Below are positions 13,001 through 18,878 of a stretch of 56,264 bases of DNA, piece by piece. The notes below the pieces were generated by a model. It ran no database searches. It was not told the DNA's origin and saw only the letters and a list, made by a program, of their open reading frames with translations. The translations under genes were made by a program, and so were the position numbers. The stretch comes from Pseudomonas palleroniana (GTDB lineage Bacteria; Pseudomonadota; Gammaproteobacteria; Pseudomonadales; Pseudomonadaceae). The DNA lies in contig NZ_PYWX01000033.1 in the NCBI RefSeq assembly GCF_003031675.1, forward strand, positions 1 through 56,264. Reading direction: 5' to 3'. Every line of letters begins with the position of its first letter. Position 1 is the first letter of the stretch.

Positions 13001-16000
13001 ATCTACCTGCTCGATAGCCAGCAGCAACCGGTACCGTTCGGAGTGGCGGGAGAGATCTTCATCGGCGGTGACGGTGTGGCACGGGGGTATCTGAACCTCG
13101 ACCAGATCAGTGCCGAGCGCTTCCTCGTCGACCCGTTCAACGACGCCCCGGGGGCGCGGATGTACAAGACCGGTGACCTGGCGCGCTACCTGGCGGATGG
13201 TTCCCTCGAGTACCTGGGCCGCAACGACTTCCAGGTCAAGGTACGCGGGTTCCGGATTGAGCTGGGCGAGATCGAATCGCGCCTCGGCAACTGTGCCGGG
13301 GTCAAGGAAGCGGCGGTGATCGCCCGCGAAGACCGTCCTGGCGAGAAGCGCCTGGTGGCCTACGTGGTGCCGCACGCCGGGGTCAGCTTGACGGCGGCCG
13401 GTTTGCGCAGCTACCTGGCGCCGTTGCTGGCCGAATACATGATCCCGTCGGCGTTCGTGAGCCTCGACGCGTTGCCGCTCACGCCCAACCGCAAACTGGA
13501 CCGCAAAGCCTTGCCGGCGCCGGATCAGTCGGCGGTGGCCAGCCGCGATTACCAGGCTCCCGAGGGGCGCATTGAACGCAGCCTGGCGCTGATCTGGGCG
13601 CAGGTGCTGCAACTGGAGCAGGTCGGCCGGCATGACAACTTCTTCGAGCTGGGCGGCCATTCGCTGCTGGCGGTCAAGTTGGTCGAGCGCATGCGCCAGG
13701 AGGACCTGCGGGTCGACGTCGGTGCCTTGTTTACCCACCCGACCCTGGCCGGCCTGGCCAAGGTCGTGGGCAGCCGCCGTGCGCTGGAGGTGCCGGCCAA
13801 CGGCATCACTGCCGAATGCCAACGCATTACGCCGTCGATGCTGCCGCTGGCCAGTCTCAACCAGGACGAAATCGACAGCCTTGTCGCCGGCGTGCCGGGC
13901 CAATTGGCCAACGTGCAAGATATCTACGGCATGACGCCGTTGCAGGAAGGCATCCTTTATCACCACTTGCTGGCCGATGAGGGCGACCTGTACCTGGAAC
14001 AGGCCTCGTTCCATTTCGATAGCCGCGAGCGTCTCGAGGCATTTGCCCAGGCCTTGCAGGGCGTGATTGAGCGCAACGATATCTTGCGTTCCACGATGCG
14101 TTGGGAAGGCTTGAGCGAGCCGGTACAGGTGGTGTTGCGTCATGTACCGTTCGCGCTGGAAGAGATCAGCCTGGAAGGCGAGGAAGAGGCCGGTGCGCAA
14201 CTGCGTGAGCGTTTCAACCCGCAGCATTTCCGCATGGACCTGCGTGATGCACCGTTGATGCGCCTGGTGTGCGCCTACGATCGGTCGCAACAACGCTGGG
14301 CCGCGTTGCTGATGTTCCATCACATGCTGTTCGATCACGTCGCCATGGACCTCCTGCAATACGAGTTGCAGGCCTTCCTTGCGGGTGAGGAAGCCCGCCT
14401 GAGTGCAGCGGTGCCGTATCGCAACTATGTGGCCCAGGCGCGCCTGGGGATGACCGAACAGGAGCATGAAGCGTTCTTCGGCGCGATGCTGGCCGATATT
14501 GATGAACCGACCCTGCCGTTCGGCCTGCACACGGTGCAGGCCGGTGGCACGCTGGAACTGGCACGACTGCCTGTGGAAGAGGGCCTCGGCCAGCGCCTGC
14601 GCAGCGCTGCCCGGCAACTGGGGGTGAGTGCCGCAAGCCTGATGCATGTGGCTTGGGCTCAGGTGCTGGCGCATGTCTGCGGCCAGGATGATGTGGTGTT
14701 CGGCACCGTGCTGATGGGCGGCATGCAGGGCGGTGAACGCGCCCTGGGGCTGTTTATCAATACCTTGCCGTTGCGCATCAGCGTCGGTGCCGAAGGTGCA
14801 CAGGCCGGGGTCAAGGCCACGCATGCACGCTTGAGTACTTTGCTGAGCCATGAGCATGCCTCCCTGGCGTTGGCGCAGCGTTGCAGCGGCGTGGCCGCGC
14901 CGGCACCGCTGTTCAGTGCCTTGCTCAACTACCGTCACAGCGCGGCCACTGCCTCCAGTGAGGACATGGCTGTATGGAGCGGTATCCAGGCCCTGGGCGG
15001 TGAAGAACGCAGCAACTACCCGCTGTCGCTGGACATCGATGACTTCGGCCAGGCGTTTGCGCTGACCGTCCAGGTCAGCCCGGACGTCGGTGCGCAGCGT
15101 GTGTGTGCGTACATGCACGCTGCGCTGGACAGCCTGGTGGACGCTCTGGAGCGCACGCCGCAGGCGTCGCTGAGCAGCCTGGAAGTGCTGCCGCTGAGCG
15201 AGCGCCGCCAAGTGTTGCTGGACTTCAACCAGACCCGCACCAGTGATCCGCAGGACCAACTGATCCATGAGCTGTTCGAGCAGCAGGTGCTGCGTAACCC
15301 CGACGCGGTTGCGCTGGAGTTCGATGGCCAGTCGCTGAGCTACGCCGAGCTCAATGCCCAGGCCAACCAGTTGGCCCATCATTTGATCGCTCTTGGCGTG
15401 CAGCCTGACGAGCGCGTGGCCATCGCCCTGGAGCGCGGTACGCAGATGATCGTGGCATTGCTCGCGAGCCTGAAGGCCGGCGCCGCGTATGTGCCGCTCG
15501 ACCCGGCCTACCCGGCGCAGCGCCTGGCGTTCATGCTGGCCGACAGCGCACCGCGTGTGTTGCTCAGCGAGTACGCGGTGCTGCCGTTGCTCGGTGCACT
15601 GCCGGAAGGCTTGCAGGTGGTGACCTTGAACAGTGCGCTGCAACCGTGGCGTGAGTTGAGCGAGCACAACCCGTCGGCGGCTGAGCTGGGGCTTGGCGGC
15701 GAACATCTGGCCTACGTGCTCTACACCTCCGGGTCCACGGGGACGCCCAAAGGCGTGATGATCGAGCACGCCGGGTTGTGCAACGAGATCCGCGCAATCA
15801 GCGGCTTGACCGGCCTGACGGCGGGCGATCGTGCGCTGCAATTTGCGACCATTAACTTCGATGCGTCCATCGAGGAGATTTTCGGTGCGCTGACCTGTGG
15901 TGCGACCCTGGTGGTGCGCAGTGCCGCCTGGTTGACCGATGCCGCTCAATTCTGGGCACTGGCGGCGCAGGCGCGCTTGTCGGTGATCAGCCTGCCGACG

Positions 16001-18757
16001 CGCTTCTGGCAGGGCCTGGCGGACGATCATGCGAGTGTCATTCCGGCCTCGGTACGGGTGATCGTGGTCGGTGGTGAAGAGCTGAGCCCGGAAGCGGTGC
16101 AGCACTGGTTCCTGCGCAGTGGGCACACGCCACGTTTGCTTAATACCTACGGCCCGACTGAAGCCACGATTATCGCCACCGCCAACGAGGTGTGCGCGGC
16201 CAACCCGCATCCGCGCGCAATCGGGCGCCCGATTGCCAACACCCGGGTGTATGTGTTGGATGCCCATGGGCATCCGACCGGGTTGGGGGTGGCCGGCGAG
16301 ATTCATATCGCCGGTGCCGGTATCGCCCGGGGTTATCTCAACCAGCCGCAACTGAGCAGCGAGCGCTTCCTGGCCGACCCGTTCAGCGAGGTGCCGGGGC
16401 GCCTGTATAAAACCGGCGACCTGGGCCGCTGGCTGCCGGACGGCACCCTGGAGTACCTGGGCCGTAACGATGACCAAGTGAAAATCCGCGGCTTCCGCAT
16501 CGAGCTGGGTGAAGTCGAGAGCGCGCTGCTGGCCTGTGAAGGGGTGCGCGCGGCGGTGGTCATGGCGCGTGACGACAGCGAAGGGCAGGTCAGCGGCAAA
16601 CAGTTGGTCGCCTACCTGTGCGGTACGCCGGGTTCGGTCGAGCAGCTGCGCGAAGAGCTGCTGACCCACCTGCCGCAGTACATGCTGCCCAGTGCGTATG
16701 TACAGCTGGACAGCCTGCCGGTGACGCCGAACGGCAAGCTGGACCGCAAGGCCCTGCCTGCCCCTGAGCAGGTGATGCTCAGCCGCGACTACGAGGCCCC
16801 GGCGGATGCGCTGGAAGAACGCCTGGCGGCCCAATGGGCGTTGGCATTGAAACTGCCACGGGTTGGGCGTCACGACAGTTTCTTTGAAATGGGTGGGCAT
16901 TCCCTGCTGGCTATTCGTCTGGTGAGCCTGTTGGCTCAGGTCGAGGTCCAGGTGACGCTGGCGGAGTTGTTCCAGCATGCCAGCGTCGCGTCGATGGCTG
17001 CGCTGTTGCGCTTGCGCACCGAGGTACCGGTGGCGGAGCAAGGGCTTGTCACCGTGCGTGCCGAGGGGACGCAGGCACCGTTGTTCCTGGTGCATGAGTT
17101 CAGTGGCTTGAACCTGTATTTCCCAGCGCTGGGCCAGCATCTGGATGCTGATATTCCGGTGTACGGGCTCGAGGGCGTGGCCTGGGGCGAGCCGCAATTG
17201 CGCACCCTGGAATGCCTGGCGGCGCGGCATATCGACTTGATGCGCAGGGTCCAGCCGCACGGCCCGTACCGCCTGGCCGGCTGGTCGTTCGGTGGGGTAC
17301 TGGCGTACGAAATCGCCGCGCAGTTGATCGGTATGGACGAGGAGGTCGCGTTCCTCGGCCTGCTCGATACCCACGTGCCGCGCCTGGTGGATCAGGGCAG
17401 GGCACGCTGGTCGGTGGCCCATGCCCACCAATTGCACCTGCTGGAACAATGCCGTGCCTACTGCCAGGCCCAGGTGCCGGTGGACGGTCACGCACTGGCG
17501 AGCCTGGAGCAACTGGAGTCCGAAGCCGAGTACATGGCCTTTGATGAGCTGTGGCAGCGCGTCCGCGACGCCGGTTGGCTGCAGCCGCAGTTGGCGGCGC
17601 TGTCACGTGAAGCGCTGTGGGCCTACCTGGACCGTGAGGTTGCCCACGGCCATGCGCAGGCGTATTACAGCCTGTTCCCGTTGAACATCCCGGTGCATCT
17701 GTTTACCGCCGAACAGCGCATGGACGAGGCCTCGCGCAGCAGCGAAAGCCTGGGCTGGGAGCAGATCGTGCCGGCCGCGTTGCTGCACCGCATCGATGTG
17801 CCGGGCGATCACCAGAGCATGATGCAGGCGCCGCATATCGCGGCGTTGGGCAAGGCCATCGGTGCGGCGCTGAACGCTACACCGCCGGCGCCGACGCAGG
17901 CGGGGTATCAGCCGGTGTTGACGATCCAGAGCGGGCAGGCGGGGCGAGCACCGATCTTCTGTATTCCAGGCGCCGGCGACAGTGTCACCGGGTTCATCGG
18001 CCTGACCGATGCGTTCGGGCCGGGCTGGCCGATCCATGGCCTGCAGCCTCGTGGGCTGGACGCCAAGGCGGTGCCGCATAGCCGCGTGGAATCGGCGGCG
18101 CGCGCCTATCTGGTGGCGCTGGAGCAGCACTGCTCAAGCGGGCCGGTGCATCTGCTCGGGCATTCCTTCGGCGGCTGGGTGGCGTTCGAGATGGCTCTGC
18201 GCCTGCAGGCCCAGGGGCGTGAAGTGCTGTCCTTGAGCCTGATCGACAGTGAGGCCCCTGGCGGCACGGGTACGGCGGGCCAGCCCTACACGGCGACCGG
18301 CGTCTTGCAGCGTTTGATTGAAACCATGCAACTGGCGGCCGGCAAGCCTTTCGGGATTGATCCGCAGGTGTTTGCCGGCCTGGATGAAGCCGCCCAGTGG
18401 GTCGCGTTACACCGTGCCATGGTGCAGGTCGGCATGCTTTCCGCGCGTTCGACGCCTGATGTGATGTTCGGGCCGGCGCGGGCTTTCGGTGCCGCGCTGC
18501 GCACGGTTTACCAGCCACGCCAGCGCTACAACGGCCAGGTCCGCCTGGTGCTGGCCGATGATCCGAGCCTGGATGCACAGGGCAATCAGCGTGAGCAGGC
18601 CGGCATGGTAGAGGGCTGGAGCCGGTTCACCGATCACCTGGAAACCTGGTACGGCCCAGGTAACCATTTCACCCTGCTCAAGGCGCCACATGTCTACAGC
18701 CTGGCGTCCTGGTGGCACGACGGGCTGGCCGTACCGGTCGGCAAGGTGACCTCATGA
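2..18757 (+). CDS. Lipopeptide non-ribosomal peptide synthetase, C-terminal six modules plus tandem thioesterase (5' end outside window)
   Basis: Terminal synthetase of a cyclic lipopeptide assembly line in the cytoplasm. The frame is open at the left edge; the first ATG (29) lies inside an adenylation (A) domain, so the true start is upstream. Domain order: partial A1-PCP1, C/E2-A2-PCP2, C/E3-A3-PCP3, C4-A4-PCP4, C5-A5-PCP5, C/E6-A6-PCP6, TE1-TE2. The six carrier-protein serines (GGHSL) are at 887, 4151, 7346, 10496, 13661 and 16901, so modules are 1050-1088 residues. Three condensation domains carry the HH[IL]x4GD motif of dual epimerization/condensation (C/E) domains; C4 and C5 start SFAQQRLWFL and are LCL-type. 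Substrate codes read by eye give Thr, Thr, Leu/Ile, Hse(?), Dab, Lys. With the inferred stereochemistry this matches the last six residues of tolaasin/sessilin. macA/macB follow on the same strand. The named family is inference; the domain layout is seen directly. Confidence 0.97.
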   Translation, partial: SELKHSLRQVIFGGEALEPGILKPWYARPGNAGTQLVNMYGITETTVHVTYRALEAADAQLVGVSPIGGRIPDLQLYVLDEQNEPVPVGVVGELYVGGAGVARGYLNRPQLNAERFIADPFSGRAQARLYKTGDLARWQADGSLDYLGRNDDQVKIRGFRIELGEIEARLAACEGVREAVVIAREDEPGDKRLVAYVIAAEGADPSAAELRAQLLVSLADYMVPAAFVRVAQFPLTTNGKLDRKALPAPDADALARRQFEAPEGEVETTIAAIWQDLLGVEHVGRQDHFFELGGHSLLAVKLIERMRQVGLGADVRVLFGQPTLAALAAAVADASKDVVVPANRVPEGCAHITPDMLPLATLDQVAIDRIVATVPGGACNVQEIYSLAPLQEGILYHHLAAAQGDPYLQYITFSFDSRERLQRFAAALQGVISRHDILRTAVVWERLDEPVQVVWREAQLGMDEIHLDPAAGDIATQLTECLNPRHHRLDIRQAPMMRIGYSEDAPNQRWVAVLLLHHLVDDATSLRMLISEIEAHTRGEEALLPPSVPYRHYVAQARQGVSREEHEAFFSEMLGDIDEPTLPFGLQDVQGEGHGVEEVVLMLDDRLSQRLRAQSRQLGVTPASLYHLAWARVLGGVSGRTDVVFGTVLLGRLQGGEGSDRALGMFINTLPLRVSLAEAGVRAMVKSTHARLTGLLGHEHASLVLAQRCSQVAASTPLFSSLLNYRQLGGADVSAQAQTAWEGIAVLDSKERTNYPLTLSVNDMGEAFSLSVMADGSIGAARVCGYMQCVLENLVQALEQTPQASLQGLAMLPAGEREQLLQHWNATDSLFADTALLHHQVELQAALRPDATAVLFEDLRLSYGDLNRRANQVAHRLLGLGVCPDDRVAICVERGLDMIVGLLGILKAGAGYVPIDPAYPQERISYTLQDSAPVAVLVQQATRARVTEVSVPVLELDGGDCQGESTQNPHVPGLTSANLAYVIYTSGSTGLPKGVMVEHHNVARLFSATEGWFNFNDQDVWALFHSFAFDFSVWEIWGALIHGGQLLVVPQLTSRSPDACYALLCSAGVTILNQTPSAFRSLIAAQGQSALKHSLRQVIFGGEALEPGILKPWYARPGNAGTQLVNMYGITETTVHVTYRALEAADAQRVGVSPIGGRIPDLQLYILDEQREPVPVGVVGELYVGGAGVARGYLNRPQLNAERFIADPFSGRAQARLYKTGDLGRWLADGSIDYLGRNDDQVKIRGFRIELGEIEARLAACDGVREAVVIAREDAPGNKRLVAYVIAAEGAEPSAAELRAQLLVSLADYMIPSAFVLLESLPLTTNGKLDRKALPAPDGDALARREYECPEGEMELTLAALWQELLDVERVGRHDNFFELGGHSLLAVKLIERMRQMDLSADVRVLFGQPTLAALAAAVGGHQALEVPANRIEPDCQRITPDLLPLADLDQAAIDRIVASVPGGVRNVQDIYGLAPLQDGMLYHHLAAPQGDAYLLHMLFTFTGPEPVNLFAKALQSVIERHDILRSSIAWEGLEDPVQVVWRQATLGLEEVVIDPADGDVLTQLHEQFDPRHYRLDLSRAPLMHLAYAQDSAHQRWVGILLFHHMVLDHTALEVLIEEVQASLKGHTENLAPSIPYRNHVAQSRLGADRQAHERFFEGMLGDIDEPTLAFGLRDVQGDGSGVEEAHLMLDSQLSGRLREQARLLGVSAASLVHLAWGQVLAQVAGRDDVVFGTVLLGRLQGGEGAGRALGLFINTLPLRVSIGGQGAREAVRVTHERLSQLLAHEHASLSLAQQCSGLPATQALFNTLLNYRHSAPVEASSADIAAWDGIQAVSMEERTNYPLVLNVDDFGAGFQLNAQALVKIGAQRICGFMQVALAHLVSALEHTPHQPLSQFSVLSAAERDAVLVDVNATAVDYPEAQTIHRLFEAQVECQPDATAVRQDDQHITYRQLNQRANQLAHRLLEEGVRPDDRVAICARRSLETLVGLVAILKAGAAYVPIDPAHPQERINYLLQDCDPVLVLAQSSTRSLLSHTERPVIELDSDQWHRRPTLNPSVAGLTPANLAYVIYTSGSTGLPKGVMVEHRTLENLVHWHCQAFDLHAGGHTSSVAGFGFDAMAWEVWPALCVGATLHLPPAKQGSEDVDALLRWWLAQPLHVSFLPTPVAEYAFSQQLQHPTLKTLLIGGDRLRQFSTPQRFDVVNNYGPTEATVVATCGLIEAGKALHIGKPIANTQVYLLDEHLKPVPQGVAGELYVGGAGVARGYLNRAELTAERFVQDPFSQDPQARLYRTGDLARWLEDGTLDYLGRNDDQVKIRGVRIELGEIETCLAEHPDVSETVVLARDGRLVAYFTEHQALDRQALRSWLQAQLPEYMVPAAYVRLDSLPLTANGKLDRKALPVPDQDAVLSRGYEAPQGEVEIALAQIWSQVLKVEQVGREDHFFELGGHSLLAMRLISQVRLHLGVELDLADLFAHPQLTALAQVVAKAGRSSLPPIVPVSREESLPLSFAQQRLWFLAQMENAGAAYNMPVGLGLRGALDILALERALARIVSRHEVLRSVFVMDNDEPQLRITPVEGSFVLEQDDLRGQADAAQRLQVLTEYEASTPFDLVNGPLLRARLVRMGDEHSVLLLTLHHIASDGWSMGVLSREMVLLYGAFSQGLADPLPPLTLQYADFAVWQRRWLSGEVLHRQNLYWQQTLAGAPAILTLPTDRPRPAQQDFSGAVLALQLDKALTQGLKDLSQRHGTSLYMSLLAAWGVLLARLSGQDEVVIGSPVANRNQLELEGLIGLFVNTLALRIDTSGEPTVQTLLARVKARTLGAQAHQDLPFEQVVDIVKPVRSMAYSPVFQAMLTWQGSEGGGAPVVGDLIMEDGGQVNTSAKFDLSLELSEAQGHIIGSLSYATALFDEATLKRHLGYFERLLHAMVADDQGVLARVPLLDEQERQQQLAGLSGLHTPLHPGTVHSLFEAQAMRTPEALAVQTAAVTLTYRQLNEQANQLAHHLRELGVVPDARVAICVERSAELIVGLLAILKAGGAYVPIDPNYPLERIHYMLKDSAPAALLVHAATAQLAAAGGLPVVDLDLEAWRGQALDNPQVPGLSAKHLTYVIYTSGSTGQPKGVMVEHQGVVNMLHWYLEDVGLDADDAVLLLTSHSFDLTQKNIFASLAVGATLHLADSPFDPLSIVRQIDAQAITHINLAPSAFYTLIDADQQHVLSRLRRVVLGGEPIKLSQLEKLRAPRPQFINSYGPTECSDVVAWHGINADLASYGAGDIPLGQPLRNLTLYVLDAYGQQVPTGSVGELYIGGAGVARGYLNREDLTAERFLDDPFTAQGRMYRTGDLARYRADGTLDYLGRNDDQVKIRGLRIELGEIEALLAAHPELLEAAVLVRDERLVAYFTAHVAGQAPQIEDLRTYLQNELPEYMVPSAYVQLPALPLSPNGKLDRKALPAPGLDAVVSGVYEAPEGDIETTLAQIWQDLLGLEQVGRHGHFFELGGHSLLAMRLISQVRQRLGVELALAELFAHPQLAALGQVLAQAARSTLPAILPVPRDQDLPLSFAQQRLWFLAQMEGASTAYNMPIALGLRGQLDAQALERALTAIVARHEALRSRFVQHNHEPLVRIEPAERAFALLRLEVDSDADLQVHVSQEALEPFDLEQGPLIRARLVRRADDHHVLLLTMHHIVSDGWSMGVLTRELMALYEAFRLGQADPLPPLALQYGDFAVWQRRWLSGEVLQQQSQYWQQALADAPALLLLPTDRPRPARQDYSGATLSLLLDVNLTAGLKALSQRHGTTLYMTMMAAWGALLCRLSGQDEVVIGSPAANRMRAEVEGLIGLFVNTLAVRIGAGEELTVAALLAHAKDRTLAAQAHQDLPFEQVVEVLKPARSLAHSPVFQTLLTWQSSDAPSLVMGDLQFEGLGEAGNFAKFDLSLDLGEMQGHIAGTLEYATALFDETTLQRYLGYFECLLQAMVADDQALLAHIPLIDDDERDYLLHGLNDTHVAYAQDSTIHQLFEAQVEAHPDAIAVAFEQQRISYAQLNRRANRLAHHLIGLGIGPDDRVAICAERGDEVLVGLLGVLKAGGAYVPLDPNYPPERLAYMIADSAPSAVLTQRALQDRLPPLAIAQVLLDEPHSGAEHNPQVPGLTARHLAYVIYTSGSTGNPKGVMIEHRGLVNYSLDAARLFGLTAQDTVLQQNTLNFDLSVEEIFPAWLAGATLAPSRYVFGTEAARDPAITPTFLHLTAAHWHTLAAEWHHSPEQAQAHLRHVRLINVTGDALSAQKLKLWDEVRPAHTRLINTYGPTEATVSCTTAYVTHTGDTTGNTTIGKPMANTRIYLLDSQQQPVPFGVAGEIFIGGDGVARGYLNLDQISAERFLVDPFNDAPGARMYKTGDLARYLADGSLEYLGRNDFQVKVRGFRIELGEIESRLGNCAGVKEAAVIAREDRPGEKRLVAYVVPHAGVSLTAAGLRSYLAPLLAEYMIPSAFVSLDALPLTPNRKLDRKALPAPDQSAVASRDYQAPEGRIERSLALIWAQVLQLEQVGRHDNFFELGGHSLLAVKLVERMRQEDLRVDVGALFTHPTLAGLAKVVGSRRALEVPANGITAECQRITPSMLPLASLNQDEIDSLVAGVPGQLANVQDIYGMTPLQEGILYHHLLADEGDLYLEQASFHFDSRERLEAFAQALQGVIERNDILRSTMRWEGLSEPVQVVLRHVPFALEEISLEGEEEAGAQLRERFNPQHFRMDLRDAPLMRLVCAYDRSQQRWAALLMFHHMLFDHVAMDLLQYELQAFLAGEEARLSAAVPYRNYVAQARLGMTEQEHEAFFGAMLADIDEPTLPFGLHTVQAGGTLELARLPVEEGLGQRLRSAARQLGVSAASLMHVAWAQVLAHVCGQDDVVFGTVLMGGMQGGERALGLFINTLPLRISVGAEGAQAGVKATHARLSTLLSHEHASLALAQRCSGVAAPAPLFSALLNYRHSAATASSEDMAVWSGIQALGGEERSNYPLSLDIDDFGQAFALTVQVSPDVGAQRVCAYMHAALDSLVDALERTPQASLSSLEVLPLSERRQVLLDFNQTRTSDPQDQLIHELFEQQVLRNPDAVALEFDGQSLSYAELNAQANQLAHHLIALGVQPDERVAIALERGTQMIVALLASLKAGAAYVPLDPAYPAQRLAFMLADSAPRVLLSEYAVLPLLGALPEGLQVVTLNSALQPWRELSEHNPSAAELGLGGEHLAYVLYTSGSTGTPKGVMIEHAGLCNEIRAISGLTGLTAGDRALQFATINFDASIEEIFGALTCGATLVVRSAAWLTDAAQFWALAAQARLSVISLPTRFWQGLADDHASVIPASVRVIVVGGEELSPEAVQHWFLRSGHTPRLLNTYGPTEATIIATANEVCAANPHPRAIGRPIANTRVYVLDAHGHPTGLGVAGEIHIAGAGIARGYLNQPQLSSERFLADPFSEVPGRLYKTGDLGRWLPDGTLEYLGRNDDQVKIRGFRIELGEVESALLACEGVRAAVVMARDDSEGQVSGKQLVAYLCGTPGSVEQLREELLTHLPQYMLPSAYVQLDSLPVTPNGKLDRKALPAPEQVMLSRDYEAPADALEERLAAQWALALKLPRVGRHDSFFEMGGHSLLAIRLVSLLAQVEVQVTLAELFQHASVASMAALLRLRTEVPVAEQGLVTVRAEGTQAPLFLVHEFSGLNLYFPALGQHLDADIPVYGLEGVAWGEPQLRTLECLAARHIDLMRRVQPHGPYRLAGWSFGGVLAYEIAAQLIGMDEEVAFLGLLDTHVPRLVDQGRARWSVAHAHQLHLLEQCRAYCQAQVPVDGHALASLEQLESEAEYMAFDELWQRVRDAGWLQPQLAALSREALWAYLDREVAHGHAQAYYSLFPLNIPVHLFTAEQRMDEASRSSESLGWEQIVPAALLHRIDVPGDHQSMMQAPHIAALGKAIGAALNATPPAPTQAGYQPVLTIQSGQAGRAPIFCIPGAGDSVTGFIGLTDAFGPGWPIHGLQPRGLDAKAVPHSRVESAARAYLVALEQHCSSGPVHLLGHSFGGWVAFEMALRLQAQGREVLSLSLIDSEAPGGTGTAGQPYTATGVLQRLIETMQLAAGKPFGIDPQVFAGLDEAAQWVALHRAMVQVGMLSARSTPDVMFGPARAFGAALRTVYQPRQRYNGQVRLVLADDPSLDAQGNQREQAGMVEGWSRFTDHLETWYGPGNHFTLLKAPHVYSLASWWHDGLAVPVGKVTS
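1001..4260 (+). other. NRPS module 2: dual C/E, A domain for Thr, PCP
   Basis: The condensation domain has the dual C/E motif HHLAAAQGD at 1190-1216 and the active-site HHLVDDA at 1550, so it should epimerize the upstream residue before coupling. The A-domain pocket reads D-F-W-N-I-G-M-V-H-K, the standard threonine code. The PCP serine is at 4151. In tolaasin and sessilin the equivalent residue is D-allo-Thr, whose hydroxyl closes the lactone ring. Confidence 0.88.
4261..7465 (+). other. NRPS module 3: dual C/E, A domain for Leu/Ile, PCP
   Basis: The dual C/E motif HHLAAPQGD is at 4451-4477, predicting a D-configured upstream Thr. The A-domain pocket reads D-A-W-F-L-G-N-V-V-K, a leucine code common in Pseudomonas synthetases. 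Tolaasin I has Ile here, and Leu and Val analogues are known, so the exact aliphatic residue is uncertain. The PCP serine is at 7346. Confidence 0.82.
7466..10620 (+). other. NRPS module 4: LCL condensation, A domain for a small polar residue (probably homoserine), PCP
   Basis: The domain begins SFAQQRLWFL and has HHIASDG at 7907-7927, typical of LCL condensation after an L-residue. The A4 core is unusual (SFDLTQKNIF rather than FDxSVWE), and the pocket reads D-L-K-N-V-G-S-D-V-K. I do not know a certain assignment for this code. Position and polarity fit the homoserine of tolaasin/sessilin. The PCP serine is at 10496. Confidence 0.7.
10621..13780 (+). other. NRPS module 5: LCL condensation, A domain for 2,4-diaminobutyrate, PCP
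   Basis: LCL-type condensation domain with HHIVSDG at 11045-11065. The A-domain pocket reads D-L-E-H-N-T-T-V-S-K, the code associated with 2,4-diaminobutyrate in Pseudomonas; the acidic Glu suits a cationic side chain. The A10 motif is NRKLDRK instead of the usual NGKxDRK, with the catalytic lysine kept. The PCP serine is at 13661. A Dab-forming aminotransferase gene lies about 8 kb downstream. Confidence 0.85.
13781..17020 (+). other. NRPS module 6: dual C/E, A domain for a basic residue (probably Lys), PCP
   Basis: The dual C/E motif HHLLADEGD at 13961-13987 predicts a D-configured upstream Dab. The A-domain pocket reads D-A-E-S-V-G-T-I-I-K; its D-A-E-S start resembles the lysine code of bacitracin synthetase, and Glu suits a basic substrate. 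The PCP serine is at 16901, in FFEMGGHSL. Lys is the last residue of tolaasin and sessilin. Confidence 0.72.
17021..18754 (+). other. Tandem thioesterase domains TE1-TE2
   Basis: Two consecutive alpha/beta-hydrolase thioesterases end the synthetase. TE1 has the nucleophile motif GWSFGG (Ser codon at 17285) and a late GDHQSMM histidine. TE2 has GHSFGG (Ser codon at 18164) and GNHFTLL. Both keep Ser and His, so both look functional. Tandem TEs are a feature of Pseudomonas lipopeptide synthetases; together they release and lactonize the peptide. The two repeats differ clearly and are not a recent copy. Confidence 0.92.
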
Positions 18758-18878
18758 GGTGTGACAGAGGGGGAGTCGGCACGGGCGCTTGCGCCCTAAC
18801 CTGAAGCGAACATTCACGCAATTTAGTGCGAACCCGGCCACCGGTCGGGTCTACCTTTCAACGTATTAGTGGTCATCT

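Noticed and set aside
12470..17512. Very long minus-strand open frame (1680 codons), with others at 2540-4267, 5366-7711 and 9188-12448, opposite the NRPS
   Set aside because: Gln/His/Arg-rich translations with no domain; they mirror the codon pattern of the GC-rich NRPS on the other strand.
2..18757. Pyoverdine synthetase
   Set aside because: Dual C/E domains, tandem thioesterases, consecutive Thr domains and MacAB downstream fit a cyclic lipopeptide; no hydroxyornithine-type modules or chromophore genes are seen.
18783..18796. Hairpin GGGCGC-TT-GCGCCC as a terminator after the NRPS
   Set aside because: Two-base loop and no T-tract; not convincing as a stop between the NRPS and macA.
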